DNA from: Chitinispirillales bacterium
GTDB taxonomy: Bacteria; Fibrobacterota; Chitinivibrionia; Chitinivibrionales; Chitinispirillaceae
Reading direction: 5' to 3'
Length of the DNA stretch: 64,000 nt
Assembly: GCA_031254105.1 (NCBI GenBank)
Contig: JAIRVB010000046.1
Location: 1-64,000 of the forward strand
Positions 1 through 9,329 of the stretch are shown piece by piece. A program made the position numbers and the translations under genes. Numbering within the stretch: the first letter of the stretch is position 1; the number at the start of each line of letters is the position of its first letter. The notes beneath the pieces are model-generated. The model was not told the origin of the DNA. It ran no database searches and saw nothing but the letters and a program-made list of their open reading frames with translations.

Positions 1-106
1 TACGAAATCCGCTGGAGAGTTTCTCCATGGACTTGTTGCCGTCAGACTGGCTGATGCCGAGCTGGCGGTGAGTGTTGATGGCGGGCAGGTTGTTGTTGAT
101 ACGCAT
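1..106 (-). CDS. fliC: Flagellin, N-terminal part (cut by window edge)
   Basis: The reverse strand reads MRINNNLPAINTHRQLG, then KSMEKLSSGFR, the conserved D0/D1 N-terminus of bacterial flagellins, which polymerise into the flagellar filament. Only 35 codons lie in the window. The ATG at 106 has a full AAGGAGG at 111-117 at ideal spacing. A sigma-28-like promoter lies about 125 bases upstream. Flagellins have no cleaved signal peptide and none is seen. Paralogues cannot be told apart from this fragment, so the symbol is generic. Confidence 0.93.
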   Translation of the reverse strand, partial: MRINNNLPAINTHRQLGISQSDGNKSMEKLSSGFR

Positions 107-543
107 ACTTCCTCCTTGAAGTAGTTTGTTAATAATAGCGGTATCCTTACCGCAGTTGTTCTTATTTTTTTGTGAGTCCTGTTTAAGCGGTTTCGGCGCC
201 GATGCCGCCTTACATAGTCCTCACATCTTATTTATCGACTTTTTTTTTGCGGGACTTTAGCTTTTTGGGAAAAAAGTAGCGGCTATTGGATAATAGCCAA
301 TGGTCAGAAGGGGAAAACCTGCATAAATAATATCAATTTATCCAATGAACTCCCCCGAAGCATAGCTTGGGGGTATCAAAGTCAAAATCAAAACAGACTT
401 AACTGAATAGATTCTTTATGTAAACACTCATACTCTTGCTCAATACCTTGTTCACTAACATACTTACCAACCGTTTTGTATAACAAAATAATAAAGCTGA
501 AGCAGAGCTTCGGGGAATTTGACCCTGGGGATTAAAATAAAAA
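107..543. other. Flagellin/tRNA intergenic region, possible gene remnant
   Basis: Apart from the flagellin promoter no gene is seen. Two similar small hairpins built on CCCCGAAGC/GCTTGGGG (351-373) and GAAGC/GCTTC with a trailing GGGG (about 495-513) flank a short minus-strand open stretch that stops at 388-390 and ends in protein-like sequence (HKESIQLSLF). It could be the 3' remnant of a lost gene. There is no start or RBS, so it is not called as a gene. Confidence 0.3.
232..260 (-). promoter_or_regulatory. Sigma-28 (FliA-type) promoter for flagellin
   Basis: On the minus strand CTAAAGT (254-260), a 14-base spacer and GTCGATAA (232-239) closely match the flagellar sigma consensus TAAAGTTT-N11-GCCGATAA. 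It points at the flagellin gene and implies a 5' leader of about 115-120 bases. Confidence 0.75.
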
Positions 544-615
544 AGCAGGAGACGAGGATCGAACTCGCAACCTTAACCTTGGGAAGGTTACACTCTACCA
601 TTGAGTTACTCCTGC
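544..615 (-). tRNA. tRNA-Gly (anticodon CCC)
   Basis: The minus strand folds as a complete cloverleaf. The acceptor is GCAGGAG/CTCCTGC, the D stem ACTC/GAGT, and the anticodon stem TAACC/GGTTA around loop TTCCCAA, giving anticodon CCC with U33. The variable loop has five bases and the T arm is GCGAG-TTCGATC-CTCGT. The discriminator base is T and CCA is not encoded. A T-rich run follows the 3' end. It would read GGG glycine codons. Confidence 0.95.
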
Positions 616-687
616 GTAGGGTATTAAGATAAATCAGCAGCGGGGGTAATGTCAACCCAAATCTGATGTATACTGATTCAACTTCAA

Positions 688-753
688 AACAGATGGCGTA
701 ATGCGGAAATAAAGAGATCGAAATTCAAACATTTCCGCATTCCGCCATCTGTT
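688..753. repeat. Heptamer-type inverted repeat, copy 1
   Basis: Arms 688-710 and 731-753 are complementary at 22 of 23 positions around a 20-base loop. Each arm carries the GCGGAAT/ATTCCGC variant of the heptamer unit seen in five other hairpins of this window. It sits alone between tRNA-Gly and icd. It has no T-run, so a simple terminator role is unlikely. Confidence 0.8.
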
Positions 754-943
754 TTCTGCGTTAGTAAAGTTATTTTTAAGTTGAATGACTATAAGAGCGG
801 CGAATCTGTCGCCCGCGAACCTCGCATACCCTTCATGTTGCGGATATATATGATGTAAAAAGCCTCCTGTTCTTGTTTTGCAATGCGCAGCGGCCGCCTG
901 CTGTTTCCGGCCAGGCCGCCCGAAATCCACGCAGCGTACCTGT

Positions 944-953
944 AATCACTACC
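944..953 (+). promoter_or_regulatory. Recurrent AATCACTACC motif upstream of icd
   Basis: A ten-base motif followed by an A-run, 65 bases upstream of icd. The same motif in the same orientation precedes the 16.5-kb regulatory cluster, aspS and phoH. It may mark the -10/initial transcribed region; its function is unknown. Confidence 0.35.
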
Positions 954-1018
954 AAAAATTGTTTTTTAGCGAGGAAAAAGGTATCTTTGTATAATTGAAA
1001 GGAGCAAGCTGAATAAAA

Positions 1019-2224
1019 ATGGCCGAAAAAATTAAGATGGCGGGCGGCAGTCTTGCGGTCCCTGAAAATCCGGTAATTCCTTTTATTGAAGGTGACGGCA
1101 CAGGACCGGATATATGGAAAGCTTCACAGTTCGTGCTTGACGCGGCTGTAAAGAAGGCTTACGGCGGAGAACGGCGTATAGAGTGGAAAGAGGTATTGGC
1201 GGGAGAGAAGGCCTTTAATAAAACCGGCAGCTGGCTCCCTGATGAGACTATTGATATATTCAGAGAATATCTGTTAGGGTTAAAAGGGCCTCTGACAACT
1301 CCTGTCGGAGGCGGAATCCGTTCGTTAAATGTAGCTCTGCGGCAGATTCTTGATCTTTATGTTTGCCTAAGGCCTGTGCGCTATTTTCAGGGTGTGCCCT
1401 CGCCTGTAAAAAATCCTGAAAAGTGTGATATGGTAATTTTCAGAGAGAATACAGAGGATGTCTATTCTGGCAAGGAACTTGAAATGGGTTCCGAAAAAGC
1501 GCTAAGGATTATCGCGTTTTTGAAGAGTGAATTCGGATGGACTATAAAAGAAGATTCCGGTATAGGTATAAAACCGATTTCAAAGAGCAGTTCCGAAAGA
1601 CTTATCAGAGCGGCTATAGAATACGCGATACGGAACAACCGTAAAAGCGTGACTCTTGTGCACAAGGGCAATATCCAAAAGTTTACAGAGGGAGCTTTTA
1701 GAAACTGGGGATATGAACTTGCGAAAAGAGAGTACGCGGGTAAGCTTGTCAGCTGGGATGAGCGCAAGGGTGCTGCGGAAGAGGGGCAGATTCTTATTAA
1801 GGACGCGATAGCGGATATCTTCTTTCAACAGGCTCTTACACGCCCCGATGAGTTTGACGTAGTAGCCACAATGAATCTTAACGGCGATTACATCAGCGAC
1901 GCGCTGGCGGCTCAGGTGGGTGGAATCGGCATTGCCCCAGGCGCAAATATCAACTATTTGACAGGGCACGCTATTTTTGAGGCTACTCATGGCACAGCGC
2001 CTAAGTACGCCAATCAGGATAAAGTAAATCCCTCTTCGGTTATTCTTTCCGGGGAGATGATGTTAAGATACATGGGCTGGAACGAAGCTGCGGATATGGT
2101 GATAAAGGGGATAGAAGGCGCGATCGCCAAAAAAACAGTTACATACGATTTTGCGAGATTGATGGAAAACGCGCAGTGCGTATCCTGTTCACAATTCGGC
2201 AGGGAAATCGTCAATAACATGTAG
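1019..2224 (+). CDS. icd: Isocitrate dehydrogenase (NADP-dependent)
   Basis: Converts isocitrate to 2-oxoglutarate and CO2 in the TCA cycle, in the cytoplasm. The 401-residue product follows the E. coli-type Icd family along its whole length. It has the nucleotide/substrate loop [13 protein letters not shown] (21-33), the phosphorylatable substrate-binding serine in GGGIRSLNV (Ser102), [26 protein letters not shown], the metal-site region [18 protein letters not shown] and the cofactor loop [12 protein letters not shown]. coli Icd has 416 residues, so this copy is full length. RBS AAGGAG lies 14 bases before the ATG, slightly long. It stands alone downstream of tRNA-Gly. Conservation of the serine region means kinase control is possible, but nothing nearby encodes one. 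Confidence 0.97.
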   Translation: MAEKIKMAGGSLAVPENPVIPFIEGDGTGPDIWKASQFVLDAAVKKAYGGERRIEWKEVLAGEKAFNKTGSWLPDETIDIFREYLLGLKGPLTTPVGGGIRSLNVALRQILDLYVCLRPVRYFQGVPSPVKNPEKCDMVIFRENTEDVYSGKELEMGSEKALRIIAFLKSEFGWTIKEDSGIGIKPISKSSSERLIRAAIEYAIRNNRKSVTLVHKGNIQKFTEGAFRNWGYELAKREYAGKLVSWDERKGAAEEGQILIKDAIADIFFQQALTRPDEFDVVATMNLNGDYISDALAAQVGGIGIAPGANINYLTGHAIFEATHGTAPKYANQDKVNPSSVILSGEMMLRYMGWNEAADMVIKGIEGAIAKKTVTYDFARLMENAQCVSCSQFGREIVNNM

Positions 2225-2368
2225 GGACGGATATTATCCCCGCATATCAAACATAGGCATAAAGGCAGGTACGCAGTAAGGGCGGACACGCAAAACACGT
2301 CCATACGAAAAATTAAACGGGCATCTGTTTGCCGCCCTTACAAATGATCTTCATGGGAGCACCGATTT

Positions 2369-2995
2369 ATGACAGCAATTCTCATTGGTTTGGTGATTCT
2401 GATAGTGTTTATTATAATTGCGGTAAGAGCGGGCATCAGCAAAGAAGAGACACTTCCGGATGCGCCACGGGAACGTGTGATACATATGAGCGGCATTTAT
2501 TCTATTATACGAAACAGCCCCAGGGAAGATTTATTGCGCCTGCGGCCCAGTGAAGAAATTTTACGGCAATATCTAGCAGACCAAAACGTAGACATGTATA
2601 ACGTAAGCCTTGGCGATTCTGACAAAAGCGCGCTTCTTGAACACTGGAAAATGCAGATGGATATTAACCTGCGGGAGATAGAAAACGGGGATAAAACCGA
2701 TGTGGTATTTTATTACTACGATTTTCCGCAGGCATGCCCTGCGTGCGCTCCGTTTGTTACAAGGGGCCATTTTGTTAGCCGCGAAGAGGTTTACTGCAAC
2801 CCGCGTATAATTCCTCCATTTCATTTAGGATGCACATGCACACTGGTTGCCCACCACGGGGGCGCCGACCTCAGGGATACAAACATAACAGGTTTGACTC
2901 CCTTTTTCACAGGCGAAACCGCGCCATCCCTTCCCGAATGGACATCCGTTATTTCTCTACCCAAAACCTCAGAGGTAACAAGTGATAACATATAA
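2369..2995 (+). CDS. Membrane-anchored protein with phage-head-like Cys/His motif
   Basis: The 208-residue product starts with a single hydrophobic segment (about residues 3-21), giving a probable N-terminal anchor. The rest is soluble. The second half has CPACAPF, then a spaced Cys, then PPFHLGCTC. This arrangement (CPxC, later PPxHxxCxC) resembles the C-terminus of Mu gpF-like phage head-morphogenesis proteins, where it probably binds metal; the resemblance is by eye only. GGGAG precedes the ATG at proper spacing. The gene overlaps the next gene, a PorV-like barrel, by 14 bases, so the two are likely translated together and may act at the envelope. No enzymatic function can be assigned. Confidence 0.7.
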   Translation: MTAILIGLVILIVFIIIAVRAGISKEETLPDAPRERVIHMSGIYSIIRNSPREDLLRLRPSEEILRQYLADQNVDMYNVSLGDSDKSALLEHWKMQMDINLREIENGDKTDVVFYYYDFPQACPACAPFVTRGHFVSREEVYCNPRIIPPFHLGCTCTLVAHHGGADLRDTNITGLTPFFTGETAPSLPEWTSVISLPKTSEVTSDNI

Positions 2996-5387
2996 GAAGC
3001 AAGCAGGTTTCGGCATGCCGAAAGCCATCGTTGCCGCCGCTGTGTGTCTGATTTTATGCATCGAAGCCTGGGCGGCGGGCCAGTCAGCGGTTGTAACGTT
3101 AATTCTTCCGGTCGGAGCGAAGCCCACTGCTATGGGAGAGGCATTCACCGGTCTGGCTAATGACGCTAACGCGATATTTTATAACCCTGCCGGCCTTGGT
3201 CAATCACCGCTGAGCTCCTCCTGGAAAACTCATTTTGGCGACAGCGCCTTTACAGCTGTAGCGGCAAGGACGACAGCGGCGTTTGGCTCCAGAGATTATG
3301 TGTGGGCGGGAACAACCGGCGGCATTATGCGTTTTAACGGAAAAATTTGGGAGAAGGGTGAAACTTTTCTTATCGAAGAAGGTGAATCATTGCGAAGAAT
3401 TGCGCAGCGGTATTTCAATTCCGATGATAAATTAACAATTGACAACGCGGTATGGGAGATTAGTAAAGCTAATAAACTCGGCATGAAGCGTTACGAACAG
3501 CTTGTCATTCTGCTTGAATCTCAGAAAGAAGCCTTTAAAAGTGTCTCCGGAAAGTTCAATCCTGAGAGCTTCGCAAAGATGATCATGCTGCTTCCACCTG
3601 ATGAACGGGACACCGATAATCTTCAAAAAGTGATTCTGCCGAAATCCATGAAGCCGGTAGCAAAAAAAAATCTGGCTGAAAATATAGTAACGGCTATGAA
3701 AATTGAGGACAGGGAACTTGATAATGTTACGGAACTTACCATCCCATATACTATTGCAATTCGTGATACCGTAACCGTCCTGGCGATAGACAAATCGGAG
3801 CGGCTATGGGTTGGTACTGTTAACGGGCTTTGGCGCTACCATGATGGTAAATGGCGCGTCTACACTACGGCGGAAGGGAATCTTCCTTCCAACAGAATCA
3901 CGAGCCTCAGCATATCCGCAAACAGTGATGTGGCGGTAGGAACCGAAGCGGGACTTGCGTTAATGGAAGGCATGGAATGGAGCAGCCTTACCAAAAAAGA
4001 CGGCTTGCCGGATTCTTATATAACTTCCGTAGCTTACACCCAAAAAGGGCAGCTCTATATCGGTACGCCGCGGGGACTTGCAAGAAAAAGCAGCGCGGAG
4101 ATTACTGCTTTTGACACAAGCTCCGGACTGTTGTCTCTAAAAGTCAGCGCGCTCTTTGCAGACTCCAAAGACCAGATATGGATAGGAGGCGATAACGGCG
4201 TGACTATATATTCAGGCGCAAGGAACTGGAAACGCTACAGATTTCCCGGATCAACCGTCTTCTCTTTTGCCGAACAGGCAAACGGCACTATATGGATAGG
4301 CTCCAATAAAGGCGTCATCACCTACAAGAGCGGCAAAAATGTAGTGGACAATGAGGGCAAAACTGTTAACAAACCGGAGTGGAAGACATATCACTCCAAA
4401 AACGCGCTTAAGAATGATAACGCGCGCGCCATATCAGCGTGCGGCAAAGATATGTGGATAGCCACTGACGGCAGCCTTCACCAATATGATCACGCGGAAA
4501 TGCAGGTACTCCTGTTCTACGAACAGCTTCTGCCGGTCTTCAAGATGACCGAGCTGTGGCACGCGTATCCGGCTATAGTCATACCAACCGAAGAGTGGGG
4601 AACGTTCGGGTTCTCTTTTAACTTCACCAACATGGGAAATCATGAGCTCTATGATGAGATTGAAAGCTATCTTGGGGAGTCAAGATCTTGGGAAGGCGTA
4701 TTCGGTATCTCATACGGACTTCCGATAAGGGAAAAATTGTCGCTTGGACTCAGCGCCAAATATATATACAGCGCGCTTCTCCCCTCAGTAGGCGGAACCG
4801 GTCATACATTCGCGATTGACGTAGGAGTTTTGAAAAGAGACTTTCTGATTAACAAACTCGACCTTGGTTTTATGCTTCAGAATATGGGTCCAAAAATTTA
4901 TTACATGACTCCCGAAGAGGCTGACCCTATCCCATTTACGCTCAGGCTCGGTACGGCTTATAGAGCGGTTCAGACCCCTTTCCACGAACTGACCTTTACA
5001 ATGGACGCCCACAGAGAAGTCGTAAAAAACTACTACGACAAGGGACCCGATCCTTTTTGGAAAGCGCTGTGGACAGATCTTCTCAATGACACAAGCGAAA
5101 GCTTCAAAAAAGAGATACAGGAGATAAACATAGGCGTAGGCATGGAGTACATGTACGCCGATTTTATGGCTCTGCGCAGCGGCTTTCTGTTTGACTATCT
5201 GGGAGAGCGCTTTGAGCTCTCACTCGGACTTGGAGTCAAGTACGCCAATATCAATTTCGATTTCTCCTATATTTACGCACCGGAAGATTTTATGGGCAAG
5301 TTTATACGTGTCTTTAATAAAGATAAGGATGGCGCAAACGGAGCAAGAGATGGTCAGTGGAGACTTTCTTTTTTGTTTAATTTGTGA
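2982..5387 (+). CDS. PorV/UPF0164-like outer-membrane barrel with LysM-like and beta-propeller inserts
   Basis: The N-terminus has a signal peptide (core AIVAAAVCLILCIEAWA) followed by GAKPTAMGEAFTGLANDANA and IFYNPAGLG, the hallmark of the PorV/PorQ (UPF0164) outer-membrane family. Unusually, the barrel is interrupted after this motif. About residues 115-230 hold a LysM-like segment (FLIEEGESLRRIAQRYF, then VWEISKANKL). About 250-500 hold repeats of the type LWVGTVNGLWRY and IWIGSNKGVITY, as in two-component-regulator propellers. The C-terminal 300 residues return to an amphipathic barrel ending ..WRLSFLFNL with a terminal aromatic-rich strand. PorV proteins are about 350-400 residues; this one has 801. 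The GTG at 2982 is preferred because GAGGT sits just upstream; an ATG at 3015 is the alternative. Likely surface exposed and perhaps involved in cargo handling for T9SS. Confidence 0.8.
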   Translation: MITYKKQAGFGMPKAIVAAAVCLILCIEAWAAGQSAVVTLILPVGAKPTAMGEAFTGLANDANAIFYNPAGLGQSPLSSSWKTHFGDSAFTAVAARTTAAFGSRDYVWAGTTGGIMRFNGKIWEKGETFLIEEGESLRRIAQRYFNSDDKLTIDNAVWEISKANKLGMKRYEQLVILLESQKEAFKSVSGKFNPESFAKMIMLLPPDERDTDNLQKVILPKSMKPVAKKNLAENIVTAMKIEDRELDNVTELTIPYTIAIRDTVTVLAIDKSERLWVGTVNGLWRYHDGKWRVYTTAEGNLPSNRITSLSISANSDVAVGTEAGLALMEGMEWSSLTKKDGLPDSYITSVAYTQKGQLYIGTPRGLARKSSAEITAFDTSSGLLSLKVSALFADSKDQIWIGGDNGVTIYSGARNWKRYRFPGSTVFSFAEQANGTIWIGSNKGVITYKSGKNVVDNEGKTVNKPEWKTYHSKNALKNDNARAISACGKDMWIATDGSLHQYDHAEMQVLLFYEQLLPVFKMTELWHAYPAIVIPTEEWGTFGFSFNFTNMGNHELYDEIESYLGESRSWEGVFGISYGLPIREKLSLGLSAKYIYSALLPSVGGTGHTFAIDVGVLKRDFLINKLDLGFMLQNMGPKIYYMTPEEADPIPFTLRLGTAYRAVQTPFHELTFTMDAHREVVKNYYDKGPDPFWKALWTDLLNDTSESFKKEIQEINIGVGMEYMYADFMALRSGFLFDYLGERFELSLGLGVKYANINFDFSYIYAPEDFMGKFIRVFNKDKDGANGARDGQWRLSFLFNL

Positions 5388-5430
5388 TCATGACTGTGTG
5401 TGTGATATACCAGTTGGAGTTCAAAAGTTG

Positions 5431-5449
5431 GGGCGGACTGTGTCCGCCC
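5431..5449 (+). terminator. Intrinsic terminator after the PorV-like gene
   Basis: A perfect 8-bp stem GGGCGGAC/GTCCGCCC with a 3-base loop is followed by a T-rich stretch (TATTTTATT). It lies 43 bases after the stop of the barrel gene and 25 before the next start. The GGGCGGAC arm recurs in other intergenic regions, so it may also be a repeat. Confidence 0.75.
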
Positions 5450-5474
5450 GTATTTTATTATTGAGGCGGAAAGC

Positions 5475-8400
5475 TTGCAGCCAATGACAAAGCGGACTTT
5501 TTATTTATTTGCATTTACGGTAATATCCTGTAATCTTTTTGCCGACGCCCGGACAGGATCATTAAACTCACGGAATCTGCTTTTAAAGAGCGCGTCCACA
5601 AAAAATCTGGTAGAGACCGCAGTTAATCACCAATGGTCTGTCAATTTTCCAAAACATGGCAACGACAGTTTGATGATAGTAGCAATACGTGTGGAGTTCC
5701 AACGCAACGACTCCTCCTCACTTACAACAGGAAACGGCCGCTTTGGGATGCTTTATGGTTATAATTCCAGAAATGAACAAAAGTTCTACATCGACGGCAC
5801 TTATAAATTTGACGCCCTGCCTCATAACTATTACTACTTCGAAAATCAGCTCACCGCTCTGAAAAACTATTACAGCAAAGTGTCACGCGGCAAACTGACG
5901 CTTGATTTTTCCATATACCCAAGCGCTTCGTCTAAAGACATTGACGCAGGCTCCGGTTACCAGGTTCCACATAACATGACTTCTTACTCACCGGGCTGGA
6001 AGAAGAAAGAGGAAAAATCCGATGAGTACTGGGACAGAAAAACCAAAGGGCTGATTACATTTGTAAGAGATGCGCTTTTAACCGCTTCTAATAAGTCCTT
6101 AGACTCCCCCTTTCAAAACCTGTATCAGGACAAAGACGGGATTTTAAGAGACGCGAAAACCGGCAAAAAAGCAGTTATCCTTATACTTCACGCAGGCGCC
6201 TCTTACTTGACTGACGGCGGGATGGAGGAAGCAGCAAATACCCCCTCGGACATGATTGACGCATTTATCAATCAGGAGTACTTCAAATATTTTAAAGACA
6301 CTCTGGAGCTTGACACATCTGGAGTTACTGTAATGGGCAGAGACGGCCCGATTGTTATTGACGAAGTGATGATGTGCAGCGAAACATCAAATCAGGATGG
6401 GCTGAACTGGGGTATACAGGGTATTCTTGTCAATCAGATGGCGCGCCAGCTCGGTATCCCCGATCTTTTCTCTACATCAAGCGGCACTACGGCCATAGGC
6501 GCTTTCTGTATTATGGATTTTGCGGGTTATTCTGCAGGGCAGGGGTTTATCCCTCCATACCCCAGCGCATGGGTGAGAGCGTTTATGGGATGGGATACGC
6601 CGCGTGTGATCAGCGCCGGAAGTTCGTATAATGTAAAGGCTCTCTGCGCCGCGCTTGATTTACAAAAAGATAATGACACAACAATCTTTCTCGTACCGAT
6701 TAACAACAATGAATACTACCTTATTGAGAACCGGCAGCGCAATCTTTCTTCGGATAAATCATTATTTGAATACACCGGCAACTCACAAAGGATAATAAAA
6801 GCTTACCCGTTCAATGTGAGCTTAAGCAAAAATGTCAAGAGTTCATCAAACAGCGTTATCACAGAAGCAAGGAACAACGATATAAGCCTTCCGGCTTCAG
6901 GGGCGCTGGTCTGGCATGTTGACGAGAGAGTAATCAGACAGCGTCTCGCGCACAATTTTGTCAACGCAGATTCCTCATACCGCGGGGTACGTCTTGTGGA
7001 AGCTGACGGGGTTAACGTTTTAGGTGTCGAGTACACAGACATGTTTTACCAGGCGGCGTTTGACTACGGCGGCGCTAACCATGTTTTTCCGCATACTACG
7101 GTCAGTGGCAATAAAAAAAGCAAAACTATTAACAGTATGGGGCCTTACACCAGACCATCAACACGCTCAAATGACGGCGGACATACATACCTTACTATCA
7201 CAACCGGTTTAAGGAGCGTTTCCCCGCGGGAAGAACGCACGCTGAGTTTTCAAAACGATACCATCATCAACTACTCCGACAGCATATTCAAAATTGATAT
7301 AAAATACGACTACCTTAAGCAAGGGTGGCCGCGCCGGGCCGCGCCTGAAAACTTTTTTGATCCGCTTGTAACCGCAATAAACGTTTCTCCGTCAGCAAAG
7401 GATACTGTATTTGCGCTTTTGAGCGAATCAGGGAGATTTTATCTCTTTTCCGTTGACGGCAGTAAACAGGAATCTTACGGAAACCGCAAAGCGGTTGTCA
7501 ATTTTGCAGACTATGAGGGTAAAATTGCTTACAATGATACTGTAATTTATCTTGACAGTATTGACGCAGCGTTCACTTTCCCGACAGCGATTGGAAACAG
7601 GATATTCATCCCCTCAAAAAAATCCGGACTGCACATTTACAATTTTGCAGATCTGAGCGATAAAAAAGTTGTTCCCCTGCCGGCAGCTCCCTCAAGCTAT
7701 ATCTGCGGCATTGGTGAAGAGAACTGGGCGCTTGGATTGGCTGACGGCCGTATAATTAAAGGTTTAGGTGATAATATTACGGATACGGTAAAGCTTTCCA
7801 ACAAATCTCCGGTCTGCGCTGTCGCGCTTCTGCAGGATAAAGACAACCCTGCCGCGGTATTCGCCGCCGTACAGGAAAATGGTGATTTATATATTATAAG
7901 TGATAAAAAAACGTCCTTCATAAAAGTACGCAACGGTAAGAAACCATATACAATAGTTACCGGCGATCTTGACGGCGATGGCAAAAGCGAAATTATCGTA
8001 TCAGACAGCAGACAGGGATTGTGGGTTTACACAAGAGACTCAAAAGACAACATAAGCCTGGCCCCAGGGTGGAATGAAAAACCCAATGACTGGGCCAATG
8101 AATATCATATTGACCCGCAAAACCGCAAAGGCCGCAGCTGGTATCCTAAAAATTTCTCCGCCCCCGCTGTTGCCGACATTAACCGCGACGGCAGCCTTGA
8201 TATTGTGGTCAGCGGAACAAATGGCATCTACGCTCTTAACCGCAGGGGAGCGCTTCTGAGCAGATGGCCGGCGTATCTTGACAACAGATACTGGTATCAG
8301 CGCGGCAGCGTTACCAGCTCGCCTGTAATTGTATCCCACGGAAATAGTGATCCGCTTGTGCTCTTCTCCTCCCCCACCGGCGAAAATGCTACATTCACAA

Positions 8401-9149
8401 TTACGAAGATAGTAACTGCCGACAAAGAACGCGGTGTGATAACTTTTAAAAGGGATAACGGCACTCTTGACAGCCTATGGGATATTTCGGCATCAACTAT
8501 CGACACAATTTTAACCCTTGGCGACTCTCTTATTTATCCGTATGTATTGCCGGGAGGATTTGTTGACGCGCTTAGCAGCGATGCGAAGCGTCCTGTGGAG
8601 CAAATCGGTTCCTGGGCAGTTCCGCAGTCCCGCTGGCCGCTTTCGGCAGGGGCTCCCATAACCACTTCTCCGGTTATTTACCAAAGCTCCCAAACCGGCG
8701 TCCCCGATCTCTTCGCTGTCGCAAGCGACGGTATGATATACAGATGGCAGTTGACAGGCATTCTTTCCAACTCGCTCTACTGGCCTCAAAACGGCTTTGA
8801 CGCGGGCCGCTCCTTTGCCTACGGCGGGCCGCTCACCAAGCCGGAAGATATTACGAATATAAAAGATCCGCTCGAGTTCTGGAATTATCCCAATCCAACT
8901 TCAGGGGAATCGCATACAACATTTAAATACCGTTTTCGCGCCCCTGCAAAAAATGTAAGGCTCGATATATACACCATAACCGGATACCGCATGGATACTT
9001 TCACCGGACTGAGCGGCAGTTTTCCGGATTGGAACGAATTTAAAGTTAACCTCAAAAAGTATGGCCCAGGTATTTACAGATGCCGTATGGAAGCGCATGT
9101 GGACGGCAAAAAATATTCAAGAATGTGGAAAATGGCCGTTGTAAAATGA
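5475..9149 (+). CDS. Secreted M6-like pseudoprotease with FG-GAP repeats and T9SS type A sorting domain
   Basis: A 1224-residue exported protein. The signal peptide follows MTKRTFYLFAFTVIS. Residues about 50-480 follow M6 (immune inhibitor A-type) metalloproteases: the GIPDLF and FCIMDF regions and the SAWVRAFMGW block are in place. The zinc-binding HExxH is, however, replaced by NQMAR (N320, Q321, R324), so catalysis is not expected. About 650-1000 hold FG-GAP/VCBS-type repeats with Ca-binding loops (GDLDGDGKSE, ADINRDGSLD). The last 80 residues (WNYPNPTSGES to WKMAVVK) are a T9SS type A sorting domain, so the protein is probably moved through the outer membrane and attached to the surface. 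The TTG at 5475 has GAGGCGGA nearby; ATG 5484 is the alternative start. Confidence 0.85.
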   Translation: MQPMTKRTFYLFAFTVISCNLFADARTGSLNSRNLLLKSASTKNLVETAVNHQWSVNFPKHGNDSLMIVAIRVEFQRNDSSSLTTGNGRFGMLYGYNSRNEQKFYIDGTYKFDALPHNYYYFENQLTALKNYYSKVSRGKLTLDFSIYPSASSKDIDAGSGYQVPHNMTSYSPGWKKKEEKSDEYWDRKTKGLITFVRDALLTASNKSLDSPFQNLYQDKDGILRDAKTGKKAVILILHAGASYLTDGGMEEAANTPSDMIDAFINQEYFKYFKDTLELDTSGVTVMGRDGPIVIDEVMMCSETSNQDGLNWGIQGILVNQMARQLGIPDLFSTSSGTTAIGAFCIMDFAGYSAGQGFIPPYPSAWVRAFMGWDTPRVISAGSSYNVKALCAALDLQKDNDTTIFLVPINNNEYYLIENRQRNLSSDKSLFEYTGNSQRIIKAYPFNVSLSKNVKSSSNSVITEARNNDISLPASGALVWHVDERVIRQRLAHNFVNADSSYRGVRLVEADGVNVLGVEYTDMFYQAAFDYGGANHVFPHTTVSGNKKSKTINSMGPYTRPSTRSNDGGHTYLTITTGLRSVSPREERTLSFQNDTIINYSDSIFKIDIKYDYLKQGWPRRAAPENFFDPLVTAINVSPSAKDTVFALLSESGRFYLFSVDGSKQESYGNRKAVVNFADYEGKIAYNDTVIYLDSIDAAFTFPTAIGNRIFIPSKKSGLHIYNFADLSDKKVVPLPAAPSSYICGIGEENWALGLADGRIIKGLGDNITDTVKLSNKSPVCAVALLQDKDNPAAVFAAVQENGDLYIISDKKTSFIKVRNGKKPYTIVTGDLDGDGKSEIIVSDSRQGLWVYTRDSKDNISLAPGWNEKPNDWANEYHIDPQNRKGRSWYPKNFSAPAVADINRDGSLDIVVSGTNGIYALNRRGALLSRWPAYLDNRYWYQRGSVTSSPVIVSHGNSDPLVLFSSPTGENATFTITKIVTADKERGVITFKRDNGTLDSLWDISASTIDTILTLGDSLIYPYVLPGGFVDALSSDAKRPVEQIGSWAVPQSRWPLSAGAPITTSPVIYQSSQTGVPDLFAVASDGMIYRWQLTGILSNSLYWPQNGFDAGRSFAYGGPLTKPEDITNIKDPLEFWNYPNPTSGESHTTFKYRFRAPAKNVRLDIYTITGYRMDTFTGLSGSFPDWNEFKVNLKKYGPGIYRCRMEAHVDGKKYSRMWKMAVVK

Positions 9150-9329
9150 TTTTTTTGATTGCGATCATGCATATACGCGTACCATACCGTATTGGCAGTA
9201 TATCAGGTAAAATTCAAACATTCCGGCGGGGCGATCCTTACGGCCGCCCGCTTTATTGTACCCATTTTACAATGCGGAACAGCCACAAGCCGTTCCATGA
9301 GGTTGGGGTGGTTTGCGGTGGACTGTAAC

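Larger units (their letters stand above)
616..1018. other. tRNA-icd intergenic region
   Basis: The region holds one copy of the dispersed heptamer hairpin (688-753), the AATCACTACC motif (944-953) and the icd RBS AAGGAG at 999-1004. A minus-strand open frame runs through the hairpin but has no coding character. The icd promoter is probably near 900-950; no clear -35 box is visible. Confidence 0.5.

Noticed and set aside
351-373. CCCCCGAAGC/GCTTGGGGG hairpin as a terminator
   Set aside because: No T-run on either strand and no gene ends next to it.
652-930. 92-codon minus-strand frame before icd
   Set aside because: It runs through the heptamer hairpin, has no SD and no recognisable protein character.
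9159-9329. 57-codon N-terminal extension of the peptidase MA-like protein
   Set aside because: A typical signal peptide starts at 9330 with its own RBS; the extension overlaps GC-rich intergenic sequence.
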